In this document: one piece after another, positions 1 through 6,075 of the stretch | Layout of the letters: every line of letters begins with the position of its first letter | Numbering within the stretch: position 1 is the stretch's first letter | Source of the DNA: Oscillospiraceae bacterium | Lineage (GTDB): Bacteria; Bacillota; Clostridia; Oscillospirales; Ruminococcaceae | Reading direction: 5' to 3' | Length of the DNA stretch: 18,113 nt | Assembly: GCA_900757485.1 (NCBI GenBank) | Contig: CAAEOA010000144.1 | Coordinates: 1-18,113, forward strand | Notes under the pieces: generated by a model | What the model saw: only the letters and a program-made list of their open reading frames with translations | Told to the model about the DNA's origin: nothing | Database searches by the model: none | Translations under genes and position numbers: made by a program

Positions 1-623
1 ATACACTTGCGTACGCCGGGAATTCTGCTTTTTCGGATGATATTAACAAGACAAAAAACGATGCAGAAAAAATCCCATGCAAAAATGCTGTAATACGCAA
101 CCCCGTACGCATAGCCAGTATCACTCCACTTGGGGGTATCTAGCGGGAAGGAGAACACAAGCTGATGCACATCGTTCGTCAGCACCAGAAGAAGTAAAAT
201 TAGAGCAGGGATGTCCATCATCCGCACAGACTTTGAGATACGGAAATTCTCTGATTTACATAGCGATACGGACATGAAGACGCTGAGCAACGGAATCAGA
301 ATCAGTGGAACATAATACAAATACCACAGCCAGTGAAGCAAGAATTTGCTCTCGGCAATATCGTATTTTACCGTTCGCACAACGATCCAGAACACCATGA
401 GTACAGCCGCCAAAGTCATGTAATGTCGACTCCCCGGCTGAACAACTCTGCGGCTTACGGAAATAACCCACCCAAAGCAAATGCCTGCAACGATAAAACC
501 TCTGAGAAGCCCAAGCTCTGAGGTGAAGGGCCATCCGAGGATGGCGGCAGGGCGGCTGAGCCATGCGATAAAGATAAGCGCAATGACAAAGATGTCCATA
601 CGGGTGATCTTTTGTTTTATCAT
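1..623 (-). CDS. Multi-pass membrane sensor, N-terminal part (histidine kinase 7TM type), cut by window edge
   Basis: Reading the minus strand from the ATG at 623 gives 207 codons with no stop up to base 1, so only the N-terminal part is in the window. The start is supported by an AGGAGG nine bases upstream. The protein starts MIKQKITRMDIFVIALIFIA and consists of successive hydrophobic segments (about residues 8-25, 38-56, 70-86, 98-118, 138-148 and 177-195) with short charged loops. The loop motifs HWLWYLYYVPLILIPLLSVF and LTNDVHQLVFSFP are ones I recall from clostridial proteins with a histidine-kinase N-terminal 7TM domain, usually followed by a HisKA/HATPase kinase region. That kinase part would lie left of base 1 and is not seen. 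Membrane sensing of an unknown signal is inferred. A LuxR-type or other output domain cannot be excluded. Confidence 0.7.
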   Translation of the reverse strand, partial: MIKQKITRMDIFVIALIFIAWLSRPAAILGWPFTSELGLLRGFIVAGICFGWVISVSRRVVQPGSRHYMTLAAVLMVFWIVVRTVKYDIAESKFLLHWLWYLYYVPLILIPLLSVFMSVSLCKSENFRISKSVRMMDIPALILLLLVLTNDVHQLVFSFPLDTPKWSDTGYAYGVAYYSIFAWDFFCIVFCLVNIIRKSRIPGVRKC

Positions 624-734
624 GCGCTGTCGCCTCCTGCCTTATAGATTCTCGTTGATAGGGGGGATCATCCTTTGGTACCCCATCATCATTATTCTTT
701 AATTTTTAAAGTTGGATATAACTACCTATAATCT

Positions 735-763
735 ATTGTAGCGCAAAAACCGCCAAATTTCAA
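735..763 (-). promoter_or_regulatory. Sigma-A-type promoter of the membrane sensor gene
   Basis: On the minus strand a TTGAAA -35 box (758-763) and a TACAAT -10 box (735-740) are separated by exactly 17 bases. The predicted transcript has a leader of roughly 105 bases before the ATG at 623. This indicates the gene is transcribed from here and not from the tmRNA operon. Confidence 0.65.
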
Positions 764-998
764 CAGCAATCGAGGTTTTGAAAACCATATACTCAAATAA
801 TAGAGCTTCTGAGGGTAGATTTCTTCTCATTATTTACTATTCTTTTACCAAGAACTTGTTGTCGTGGTGGTTTGATATTAAGGGGGACTTTGCCTTCTAT
901 TTCAAAGACACAACCAGACTATTAGGATAAATCACACGATACCCCATAAACCACTCAACATAGTTTTATATAAACGAGAAAAAACACCCTAAAAAACA
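764..998. other. Intergenic stretch without a recognisable gene
   Basis: I find no RNA gene or complete reading frame with a ribosome binding site here. On the plus strand one frame stays open for about 43 codons, ending in a stop near 920, but I do not recognise the peptide and it has no start or ribosome binding site. It could be a decayed gene remnant or chance. Confidence 0.4.
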
Positions 999-1070
999 CA
1001 AAAAACGCCTTGAAATTACTCCTTGGCGGTCGCTAATCTTTACCCAAATATGCGAAAAACTCCTTGAAAT
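999..1070. repeat. Pair of 18-base near-identical direct repeats downstream of ssrA
   Basis: The 18 bases at 999-1016 and 1053-1070 match at 16 positions, with the common core AAAC(G/T)CCTTGAAAT. A third, shorter match (ACTCCTTG) lies at 1018-1025. They are just past the tmRNA terminator. The 3' end of ssrA is a well-known integration target for mobile elements, so these could be recombinase-related or relics of an insertion, but no integrase is visible in the window. Confidence 0.4.
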
Positions 1071-1085
1071 AAGGGCTTTTCGGGC

Positions 1086-1127
1086 ATAAAGAAAGACAAT
1101 CGACTTTGTATCAAAATCGGTTGTCTT
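1086..1127 (-). terminator. Intrinsic terminator of tmRNA
   Basis: A long hairpin with arms starting AAGACAA and ending TTGTCTT closes on a three-base loop near 1109-1111, with G-U wobbles only. On the minus strand it is followed by TTCTTTAT. It begins a few bases after the CCA end of the tmRNA. Confidence 0.75.
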
Positions 1128-1130
1128 ATT

Positions 1131-1481
1131 TGGTGGAGGCGAGGAGATTCGAACTCCTGTCCGAAAACCCTTCCCCACAACTTTCTACGAGTGTAGCTTA
1201 TCTTTTAACATTCCCTCTTCGAACCGCCGACAAGCAGGCTGTCCGATTCAGTAGTCTCAAATACATATCGAAAACTGAGACAAGTTATCCGATACGTTCA
1301 CCACTAATTTGACACCCTAATTATGACCGTGGTACTTCATAACAGGATGACGCTGGCTTAAGCAGCGTAAGCTAATTTATTATTGTTAGCGTTTATATTT
1401 AAATTGCGACGATTAAAGAGCTTTCGCCCGCTCTACTCGCTTATCATGGCTATTGATCCCCGTCGAAACCTTTACGCCCCC
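1131..1481 (-). ncRNA. ssrA: Transfer-messenger RNA (tmRNA)
   Basis: tmRNA rescues stalled ribosomes and tags the unfinished protein for degradation. The 5' end (GGGGGCGUAAAGGUUUCGAC, from 1481) and 3' end (UUCGAAUCUCCUCGCCUCCACCA, ending at 1131) are diagnostic. The two ends pair as a seven-bp acceptor stem (GGGGGCG with CGCCUCC, one G-U), followed by discriminator A and an encoded CCA. The tag reading frame is at 1390-1358 and its stop sits in the loop of a hairpin with arms ACGCUG/CAGCGU, as in other one-piece tmRNAs. The length of about 351 nt is normal. Its protein partner SmpB is encoded about 0.9 kb upstream on the same strand. No convincing own promoter was found, so it may be co-transcribed from the smpB side. 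Confidence 0.95.
1358..1390 (-). other. tmRNA tag-peptide reading frame (ANNNKLAYAA)
   Basis: From the predicted resume codon GCU at 1390 the frame reads ANNNKLAYAA and then UAA. With the alanine carried by tmRNA itself the added tag is A-ANNNKLAYAA. The stop position at the base of the following helix and the Ala-Ala end fit the family. The resume codon is inferred from similarity to other tmRNAs; an upstream GCA (in CGUCGCAAUUUAA) would hit a stop after two codons and is unlikely. Confidence 0.75.
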
Positions 1482-1488
1482 ATATTTG

Positions 1489-1513
1489 GCCTGATTCAAT
1501 AATGGAATCAGGC
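1489..1513 (-). promoter_or_regulatory. Perfect hairpin just upstream of mature tmRNA 5' end
   Basis: The nine-base arms GCCTGATTC and GAATCAGGC are perfect complements around a seven-base loop. It starts eight bases before the tmRNA 5' end and ends eleven bases before the hydrolase stop codon. There is no T-run on the minus strand, so a classical terminator is doubtful. A role in separating or processing the tmRNA precursor from an upstream transcript is an inference. Confidence 0.5.
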
Positions 1514-1524
1514 GCATATCAATA

Positions 1525-2355
1525 CTATAAGTTTTTCAACCAACGTATTGCCATATCAATCCAATTCTGACACTCAGGAACAACAGCAAAATCTCCGGTC
1601 TCCCTACTTGCCAAAGCCAATCCGTGAGGTCCTTTTGGATAAATATGTAACTCTGTCGAAATTTTCTTGGCAGCCAGCGCTTGTGCCAACACCAGCGAAT
1701 TTTCCACCGGAACACAAGCATCATCAAAGGTGTGCCAGATAAATGCAGGCGGTGTATCATTACTTACCTGTTTTTCAGCTGAAACAAGCTCCAACAAAGC
1801 AGAATCTGCTGTTTTCTCTCCCAAAAGATTTTCAATAGATCCCCAATGCGCATGTTCACCGGAAGTGATGACCGGATAACCTAAAATCATACCATTTGGC
1901 TTATTTTCGCCGCCTTGATAATGAAAATAATCTTTCACAAAATCTCGATTCCAAAGAGTAGAAAAACTTGCTGCCAAATGACCGCCCGCCGAAAAGCCGC
2001 ATACAGCTATTTTATCGGTGTCAACATTCCATTCCTGCGCATTTTCACGAACTTTTGCCACGGCATAGGAAAGCTCAAACAAAGCTGCCGGAAATCTTGC
2101 CGGAACACAGCTATACCGAACGACAACCGCATTACAGCCCGCCGCTGCAAATCTTAAGGCAATCGGTTCTGCTTCTCGGTCAGATGTCATGGCATATCCG
2201 CCACCGGGACAAATCACAACAGTCGGATGTTTTCTGTCCATTTGTATTTCCGGAGAATTGTCCGGCAAATAGACCGACATTTTCGGCTGAAATCCGCCGT
2301 TATCTACATGAATTTTCTGATAATCAATGTTAATATCAAATACCTCATATCTCAT
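1525..2355 (-). CDS. Alpha/beta hydrolase, esterase (Aes/BD-FAE-like)
   Basis: A 276-residue serine hydrolase without signal peptide, so probably cytoplasmic. The oxyanion loop is CPGGGYAMTSDREAEPIA (about 49-66), the nucleophile Ser122 sits in CGFSAGGH, the acid is Asp211 or Asp212 (HTFDDACVP) and the base is His244 (YPKGPHG). This is the pattern of the acetyl-esterase / BD-FAE-like branch that removes acyl groups from xylan or small esters; the substrate is not evident. The start is taken as ATG 2355, with AAAGG eleven bases upstream; an in-frame GTG at 2364 is too close to that site. It lies between smpB and ssrA on the same strand, 29 bases after smpB, and is probably co-transcribed, though nothing links it to ribosome rescue. 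Confidence 0.85.
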   Translation of the reverse strand: MRYEVFDINIDYQKIHVDNGGFQPKMSVYLPDNSPEIQMDRKHPTVVICPGGGYAMTSDREAEPIALRFAAAGCNAVVVRYSCVPARFPAALFELSYAVAKVRENAQEWNVDTDKIAVCGFSAGGHLAASFSTLWNRDFVKDYFHYQGGENKPNGMILGYPVITSGEHAHWGSIENLLGEKTADSALLELVSAEKQVSNDTPPAFIWHTFDDACVPVENSLVLAQALAAKKISTELHIYPKGPHGLALASRETGDFAVVPECQNWIDMAIRWLKNL

Positions 2356-2384
2356 AATACACACAACCTTTACACTATGTCAAT

Positions 2385-2852
2385 TTAGTTTCTGCTCCGT
2401 TCTTTTAATGCTCGGTCCATTTCTCGCTTGGCATCGCGTTTTGCCATATCAGCCCGCTTGTCATATAATTTTTTTCCTTTGCATAAGCCTACTTCTACCT
2501 TGACTTTAGATCCCTTAAAATACAACGACAACGGAATCAAAGAGCATCCGTCTTGTTTAACGGTCCCAAACAGCTTCATAATTTCTTTTTTATGCATTAA
2601 AAGTCTGCGAACACGCAATGGGTCCCGATTAAATATATTTCCCTTTTCATAAGGGCTTATGTGTGCTCCCATCAAAAACAATTCCCCGTCTTTAATGCTG
2701 CACCAGCTGTCTTTCAGATTGACAGAACCGGCTCTCAAAGACTTCACTTCGGTGCCAAGCAATTCAATTCCGGCTTCATAAGTTTCCAGAACAAAATAAT
2801 CATGTCTTGCTTTTCGATTTTGAGTGATCAGCTTTGTTCCTGCTCCTGCCAA
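2385..2852 (-). CDS. smpB: SsrA-binding protein SmpB
   Basis: SmpB binds the tRNA-like part of tmRNA and carries it into the A site of stalled ribosomes. The 155-residue protein is of normal length and has the family signature: N-terminal NRKARHDYFVLETYEAGIEL, then LLGTEVKSLRAG, the SPYEKGN region and the basic C-terminal tail GKKLYDKRADMAKRDAKREM. That tail enters the mRNA channel. The start is a TTG at 2852, supported by AAGGAGG seven bases upstream; there is no nearby in-frame ATG. ssrA lies downstream on the same strand, so the two partners are genetically linked. Confidence 0.97.
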   Translation of the reverse strand: MAGAGTKLITQNRKARHDYFVLETYEAGIELLGTEVKSLRAGSVNLKDSWCSIKDGELFLMGAHISPYEKGNIFNRDPLRVRRLLMHKKEIMKLFGTVKQDGCSLIPLSLYFKGSKVKVEVGLCKGKKLYDKRADMAKRDAKREMDRALKERSRN

Positions 2853-2925
2853 TTCTATCCCTCCTTATATCAACATATATTCTATGCATGAATCATACCG
2901 AATAATCTGTGCAAATATTGTCGAA

Positions 2926-3525
2926 TTAAATTTCGTTTCTATTTTCCAATGCGCGAAATAATGTTACCTCATCAGCATATTCCAAATCGCTGCCGACAGG
3001 GACACCATAAGCAAGCCTCGTGACTTTAATTCCCATCGGCTTTAACAAGCGGGAAATATACATTGCCGTCGTTTCTCCCTCGGCAGTCGGATTCGTTGCC
3101 ATAATGACTTCTTTTACTTCTCCGTCGGCAATTCTTGCAAGCAATTCTTTTACATACAGCTGTTCCGGTCCGATCCCGTCCATAGGAGAAATCAAGCCAT
3201 GGAGCACATGATACAATCCCTTGTATTCCCTCGTGCGCTCAAATGCAAGTACATCTTTGGCATCTTCTACTACGCAAATCGTACTCCGGTCCCTCTGGGT
3301 ATCACTGCAAATATTACAAACCGGCATATCGGTATAATTTTGGCAAATTTCGCAATTATGGATTTTTTCATGTGCTTCCAAAATAGCATCGCTGAATGCT
3401 TTGGCGTCCTCATCAGTCATCTTTAGAACAAAAAATGCCAATCTTCCTGCTGTTTTTCGTCCGATACCGGGCAGGGATGCAAATTGTTCCACTAATTTGG
3501 TAAGCGGCAATGCGTCGTATCCCAT
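2926..3525 (-). CDS. recR: Recombination mediator protein RecR
   Basis: RecR works with RecF/RecO to load RecA on single-stranded DNA during gap repair. The 199-residue protein is full length. It shows the N-terminal helix-hairpin-helix (FASLPGIGRKTAGRLAFF, about 15-32), a four-cysteine zinc site (C58, C61, C70, C73) and a Toprim domain starting STICVVEDAKDVLAFE (81-96). The ATG lies three bases after the ybaB stop and has no clear ribosome binding site, so translation is probably coupled to ybaB. The order dnaX-ybaB-recR is the classical one. Confidence 0.97.
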   Translation of the reverse strand: MGYDALPLTKLVEQFASLPGIGRKTAGRLAFFVLKMTDEDAKAFSDAILEAHEKIHNCEICQNYTDMPVCNICSDTQRDRSTICVVEDAKDVLAFERTREYKGLYHVLHGLISPMDGIGPEQLYVKELLARIADGEVKEVIMATNPTAEGETTAMYISRLLKPMGIKVTRLAYGVPVGSDLEYADEVTLFRALENRNEI

Positions 3526-3528
3526 AAG

Positions 3529-3876
3529 CTAAAACAAACCGGGAATATTCATTCCGCCGGTAATATGCTGCATCTGCTCGTTTGATTCGTCCTCTACCTG
3601 ACGCAACCCCTCATTGACCGCACTGATAATGAGATCCTGCAGCATCTCAATATCCTCAGGATCAACCACCTCAGGCTTCAGCGTCAAAGAAACAAGCTCT
3701 TTTTTTCCGGATACAACTGCTTCTACTGCACCGCCGCCAACGGTTACTTTGTATTCTTTTTCTTCCAGCTCCGCTTGCGCCTTCTGCATTTCCTCCTGCA
3801 TCTTCTGTGCCTGTTTGATCATCCCCTGCATATTGCTCGGACCGCCGCCCATTCCTTTTGGCAATCTTGCTTTCAT
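3529..3876 (-). CDS. YbaB/EbfC family nucleoid-associated protein
   Basis: A small DNA-binding protein (115 residues) that coats and bends DNA as a tweezer-like dimer in studied relatives. The sequence has the methionine- and glycine-rich start (MGGGPSNMQGMIKQAQ), a helix rich in Gln/Glu/Lys (about 16-45), the motif KVTVGGGAVEAVVSG, and the end NEQMQHITGGMNIPGLF. The GGAGG ten bases before the ATG at 3876 supports the start. It sits between dnaX and recR, its usual place. Confidence 0.95.
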   Translation of the reverse strand: MKARLPKGMGGGPSNMQGMIKQAQKMQEEMQKAQAELEEKEYKVTVGGGAVEAVVSGKKELVSLTLKPEVVDPEDIEMLQDLIISAVNEGLRQVEDESNEQMQHITGGMNIPGLF

Positions 3877-3921
3877 AATTGAACATCCTCCATTATGTTG
3901 ATAAATTCATTTATATATCTT

Positions 3922-3943
3922 TTTCCGAATACTGTTTCGGAAA
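3922..3943. promoter_or_regulatory. Perfect 8+8 inverted repeat upstream of ybaB
   Basis: TTTCCGAA and TTCGGAAA are exact reverse complements around a six-base spacer. The site is in the 131-base gap between the dnaX stop and ybaB, about 45 bases before the ybaB ATG. Neither strand has a T-run after it, so it is not a standard terminator. An AT-rich stretch resembling a -10 region (TATATAAA) follows on the minus strand, so an operator at a ybaB promoter is possible; this is inference. Confidence 0.45.
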
Positions 3944-4007
3944 TGCAAATCAAGTTCGGTTTCAAAATCGTCAAACCAAAAGCTTTGATCTTCCCAGCAA
4001 AAAACAA

Positions 4008-5615
4008 CTAATGTAAATTCACTGAAACACCGTTCTCCTGCGCCCGTTTTGCCAAAGCGTCCAACGGGTTTTCTTTATTTTGCTCCGAAGCTTCTTTCGT
4101 TGTCTTCAGCCGTAATCGATACCGCTTTCCAGTATGCAGTTGCACCGCATCCAACAGCCGTACTGCGCATCCGTCCTTCTTCAACATCTGCCCTAAGATC
4201 GTATTTGGTGTATCAATAAACAACATATCCTCATAACAATAAGCCTTTGAGCCAACCAGCATTCCATGCAATGGTTTATCGGTTTCAGAAAGCTGCTGCA
4301 ATATTTCCACCCAGCAAGTGACCGGCTTGAGCATACTCATATCCAATGCAACCGGACGTTTATTTTGTACCGACTCTGCTTGGGTCGTACCTTCTTGCGG
4401 CTTTTCTTTTTCCGTCTTGTCATCTAATACGGCGGTTCTGGCAGGTTTAGCATTTTCTGCTGAAAAAGCCCCGGAACGAAGCTGTAATTCCAAATCATCC
4501 AACCGCCGAATCAAAGCGTCAGAGGAACTATCCAATTTCGGATTACACAGCCGGATCATACACATTTCCAACTCAATCCGCTTACCTGAGGTTTTGCTCA
4601 GCCGTTCTAAACAGTCCTGTAGCACTGCCAAACAATGCAAAATAGATGACATGGAAAAAGCTTTGGATAATTCTTTCAATTTTTCCATTTCATCGGGGAG
4701 TACAACAATCATATCTCCCGGCTTAGACACCGCTTTTAATATCATAAGGCTGCGAAACTGAGAAATCAACTCACTGCAAAGCTGCTGTAAATCAACCGAC
4801 ATTTCATGCAGCTTGCTGATGACCTCCAAAGCGGCAGTCGGATTTTGTGACAATACCGCGTCGCAAATTTCAAACAAATACGCCCTGCCGGCAATTCCCG
4901 CGGCATTGCTTACCGTATCCAAATCAACCTGTGCGCCAAATGCTGCGCATTGATCCAGTAAGGACAAGGCATCCCGCATACCGCCGTCCGCAAGCCGTGC
5001 GATCAGCTCAGCGGCAGGCTGTTCCAACGATATCTTTTCCTGTTCGGCAATATATAATAGCCGTTTTGCAATATCCTCCGACTTGATACGATGAAAATCA
5101 AATCGCTGGCACCGGGATAAAATCGTTGCCGGAACCTTATGCACTTCAGTAGTCGCCAGAATGAAAATAACATGTGCCGGCGGCTCCTCCATAATTTTCA
5201 GCAGCGCATTAAAAGCTCCCGTGCTGAGCATATGGGTTTCATCAATAATATATACTTTGTATTTACAGACTGCCGGAGAATAAACTGCTTCTTCCCGCAA
5301 TTCTCTGATGTTCTCCACACCGTTGTTGCTGGCCGCATCAATCTCAATGACATCCATAATGGAACCGTCCTCGATTCCTTTGCAAACCTCGCATTCCAAA
5401 CAAGGATTCCCGTCAACCGGATGCAGACAGTTCACCGTTTTTGCGAGAATTTTAGAACAGGTGGTTTTCCCTGTCCCACGGGAGCCGGTAAACAGATAAG
5501 CGTGCGCCACCCGATTGTTGACAACCTGGTTTTTCAGAGTGACCGTAATATGTGGCTGTGAAATAACATCTTCAAATACTTTCGGACGCCATTTCCGATA
5601 TAATGCCAGATACAT
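4008..5615 (-). CDS. dnaX: DNA polymerase III subunit gamma/tau
   Basis: DnaX forms the ATPase core of the clamp loader. From ATG 5615 the protein is 535 residues, near the usual Firmicutes length. It begins with the conserved MYLALYRKWRPKVFEDV, followed by Walker A GSRGTGKTT (44-52), a four-cysteine zinc module (C63, C72, C75, C78), Walker B with IIDETHML (DETH where DEAH is commonest), sensor 1 LATTE and the arginine finger in ILSRCQRFDF. The C-terminal third is variable and polar. A second ATG at 5621 gives MDMYLAL and cannot be excluded: the GA-rich leader AAAAGGAAAGGGTG serves either. The open frame continues upstream to 5780, but that part overlaps the SRP RNA and is not coding. ybaB and recR follow. 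Confidence 0.96.
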   Translation of the reverse strand: MYLALYRKWRPKVFEDVISQPHITVTLKNQVVNNRVAHAYLFTGSRGTGKTTCSKILAKTVNCLHPVDGNPCLECEVCKGIEDGSIMDVIEIDAASNNGVENIRELREEAVYSPAVCKYKVYIIDETHMLSTGAFNALLKIMEEPPAHVIFILATTEVHKVPATILSRCQRFDFHRIKSEDIAKRLLYIAEQEKISLEQPAAELIARLADGGMRDALSLLDQCAAFGAQVDLDTVSNAAGIAGRAYLFEICDAVLSQNPTAALEVISKLHEMSVDLQQLCSELISQFRSLMILKAVSKPGDMIVVLPDEMEKLKELSKAFSMSSILHCLAVLQDCLERLSKTSGKRIELEMCMIRLCNPKLDSSSDALIRRLDDLELQLRSGAFSAENAKPARTAVLDDKTEKEKPQEGTTQAESVQNKRPVALDMSMLKPVTCWVEILQQLSETDKPLHGMLVGSKAYCYEDMLFIDTPNTILGQMLKKDGCAVRLLDAVQLHTGKRYRLRLKTTKEASEQNKENPLDALAKRAQENGVSVNLH

Positions 5616-5637
5616 ATCCATCACCCTTTCCTTTTCA

Positions 5638-5690
5638 TTTGCTCTGAGCCGGCATAGGCGCATTTCAGCTGAGAGCAGTATCAGAGCAAA
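5638..5690 (-). promoter_or_regulatory. Inverted repeat in the dnaX leader
   Basis: TTTGCTCTGA and TCAGAGCAAA, ten-base perfect complements, flank a 33-base GC-rich loop between the SRP RNA end and the dnaX ribosome binding site. On the minus strand the second arm is followed by ATGAAAAGG, not by T residues. It is a candidate leader structure for processing or control of dnaX read-through transcripts. Confidence 0.4.
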
Positions 5691-5693
5691 AGA

Positions 5694-5836
5694 GCTTTGC
5701 AATCTCATACACGAGCATATAGGTTCACCTGCGGCACACCGAAAAAGCCGCTTAATGCTGCTCGGTTCCCCGCCTGACATGGTTCACGGTATTCAGTCGC
5801 ACAGGGCCTATATACCCGTATATCAAATTGCAAAGC
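5694..5836 (-). ncRNA. ffs: Signal recognition particle RNA (4.5S/scRNA type)
   Basis: The SRP RNA binds Ffh and targets nascent membrane proteins. The Ffh-binding hairpin is clear on the minus strand: GUCAGGCGGGGAACCGAGCAGC, with a GGAA tetraloop closed by CGG/CCG and the conserved internal-loop strands UCAGG and AGCAGC. The following AUUAAG and GUGCCGCAGG also match Firmicutes SRP RNAs. The outer arms (5' GCUUUGCAAU, 3' AUUGCAAAGC) start a helix of about 30 bp with a few G-U pairs and mismatches. UCUUUU follows the 3' arm and may end or weaken transcription. At about 145-150 nt it is shorter than the roughly 270-nt Bacillus RNA and leaves no room for a full Alu domain. Its place just before dnaX is as in Bacillus. 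Exact ends are approximate. Confidence 0.9.
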
Positions 5837-5851
5837 ACATTTACTTGAGAT

Positions 5852-5880
5852 ATTATACTATAATTCAAACAAAAAATCAA
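5852..5880 (-). promoter_or_regulatory. Strong sigma-A promoter for SRP RNA
   Basis: A TTGATT -35 box (5875-5880) and a perfect TATAAT -10 box (5852-5857) have a 17-base spacer on the minus strand. The predicted start near 5845 is about ten bases before the long SRP helix. Read-through could also supply dnaX. Confidence 0.75.
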
Positions 5881-5933
5881 GATGTTTTATTTTGGTTTTT
5901 TAAATGTTAAAAAATAATCTTCTTTCTTTATCA

Positions 5934-5962
5934 TTGCCATATCCCGGAAAATATTGTATAAT
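5934..5962 (+). promoter_or_regulatory. Sigma-A promoter of the DegV-family gene
   Basis: TTGCCA (5934-5939) and TATAAT (5957-5962) are 17 bases apart. The promoter diverges from the SRP RNA promoter, about 54 bases away. The leader is about 105 bases and holds a possible hairpin GTTTCTTT/AAAGAAAC (6017-6048). Confidence 0.7.
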
Positions 5963-6075
5963 GATATAATCATCTAAATAAAGAGTAAACTTCATTTTTG
6001 TTTTTCATATTCATTCGTTTCTTTATCCATAGATGACGAAAAAGAAACAAATCTAAAAGGGAATGGTGATTTTTG

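Noticed and set aside
256..564. Minus-strand open frame of 102 residues
   Set aside because: A shadow of the membrane sensor gene in another frame; the sensor frame has the ribosome binding site and hydrophobic pattern.
790..920. Open plus-strand frame of about 43 codons, possible gene remnant
   Set aside because: No start, no ribosome binding site and no recognisable family; too short to claim as a pseudogene.
966..1178. 70-residue minus-strand open frame overlapping the tmRNA 3' end
   Set aside because: It is made of the tRNA-like end, the terminator and the repeat region and has no ribosome binding site.
4008..5615. Programmed frameshift in dnaX producing gamma
   Set aside because: The A-rich run seen (GGAAAAAGAAAAG, near 4400) is not a proper A-AAA-AAG slippery heptamer; no evidence for frameshifting.
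5616..5780. N-terminal extension of dnaX as one long open frame
   Set aside because: It runs through the SRP RNA core and its codons do not resemble DnaX; the family start MYLALYRKWRP lies at 5615 with a usable ribosome binding site.
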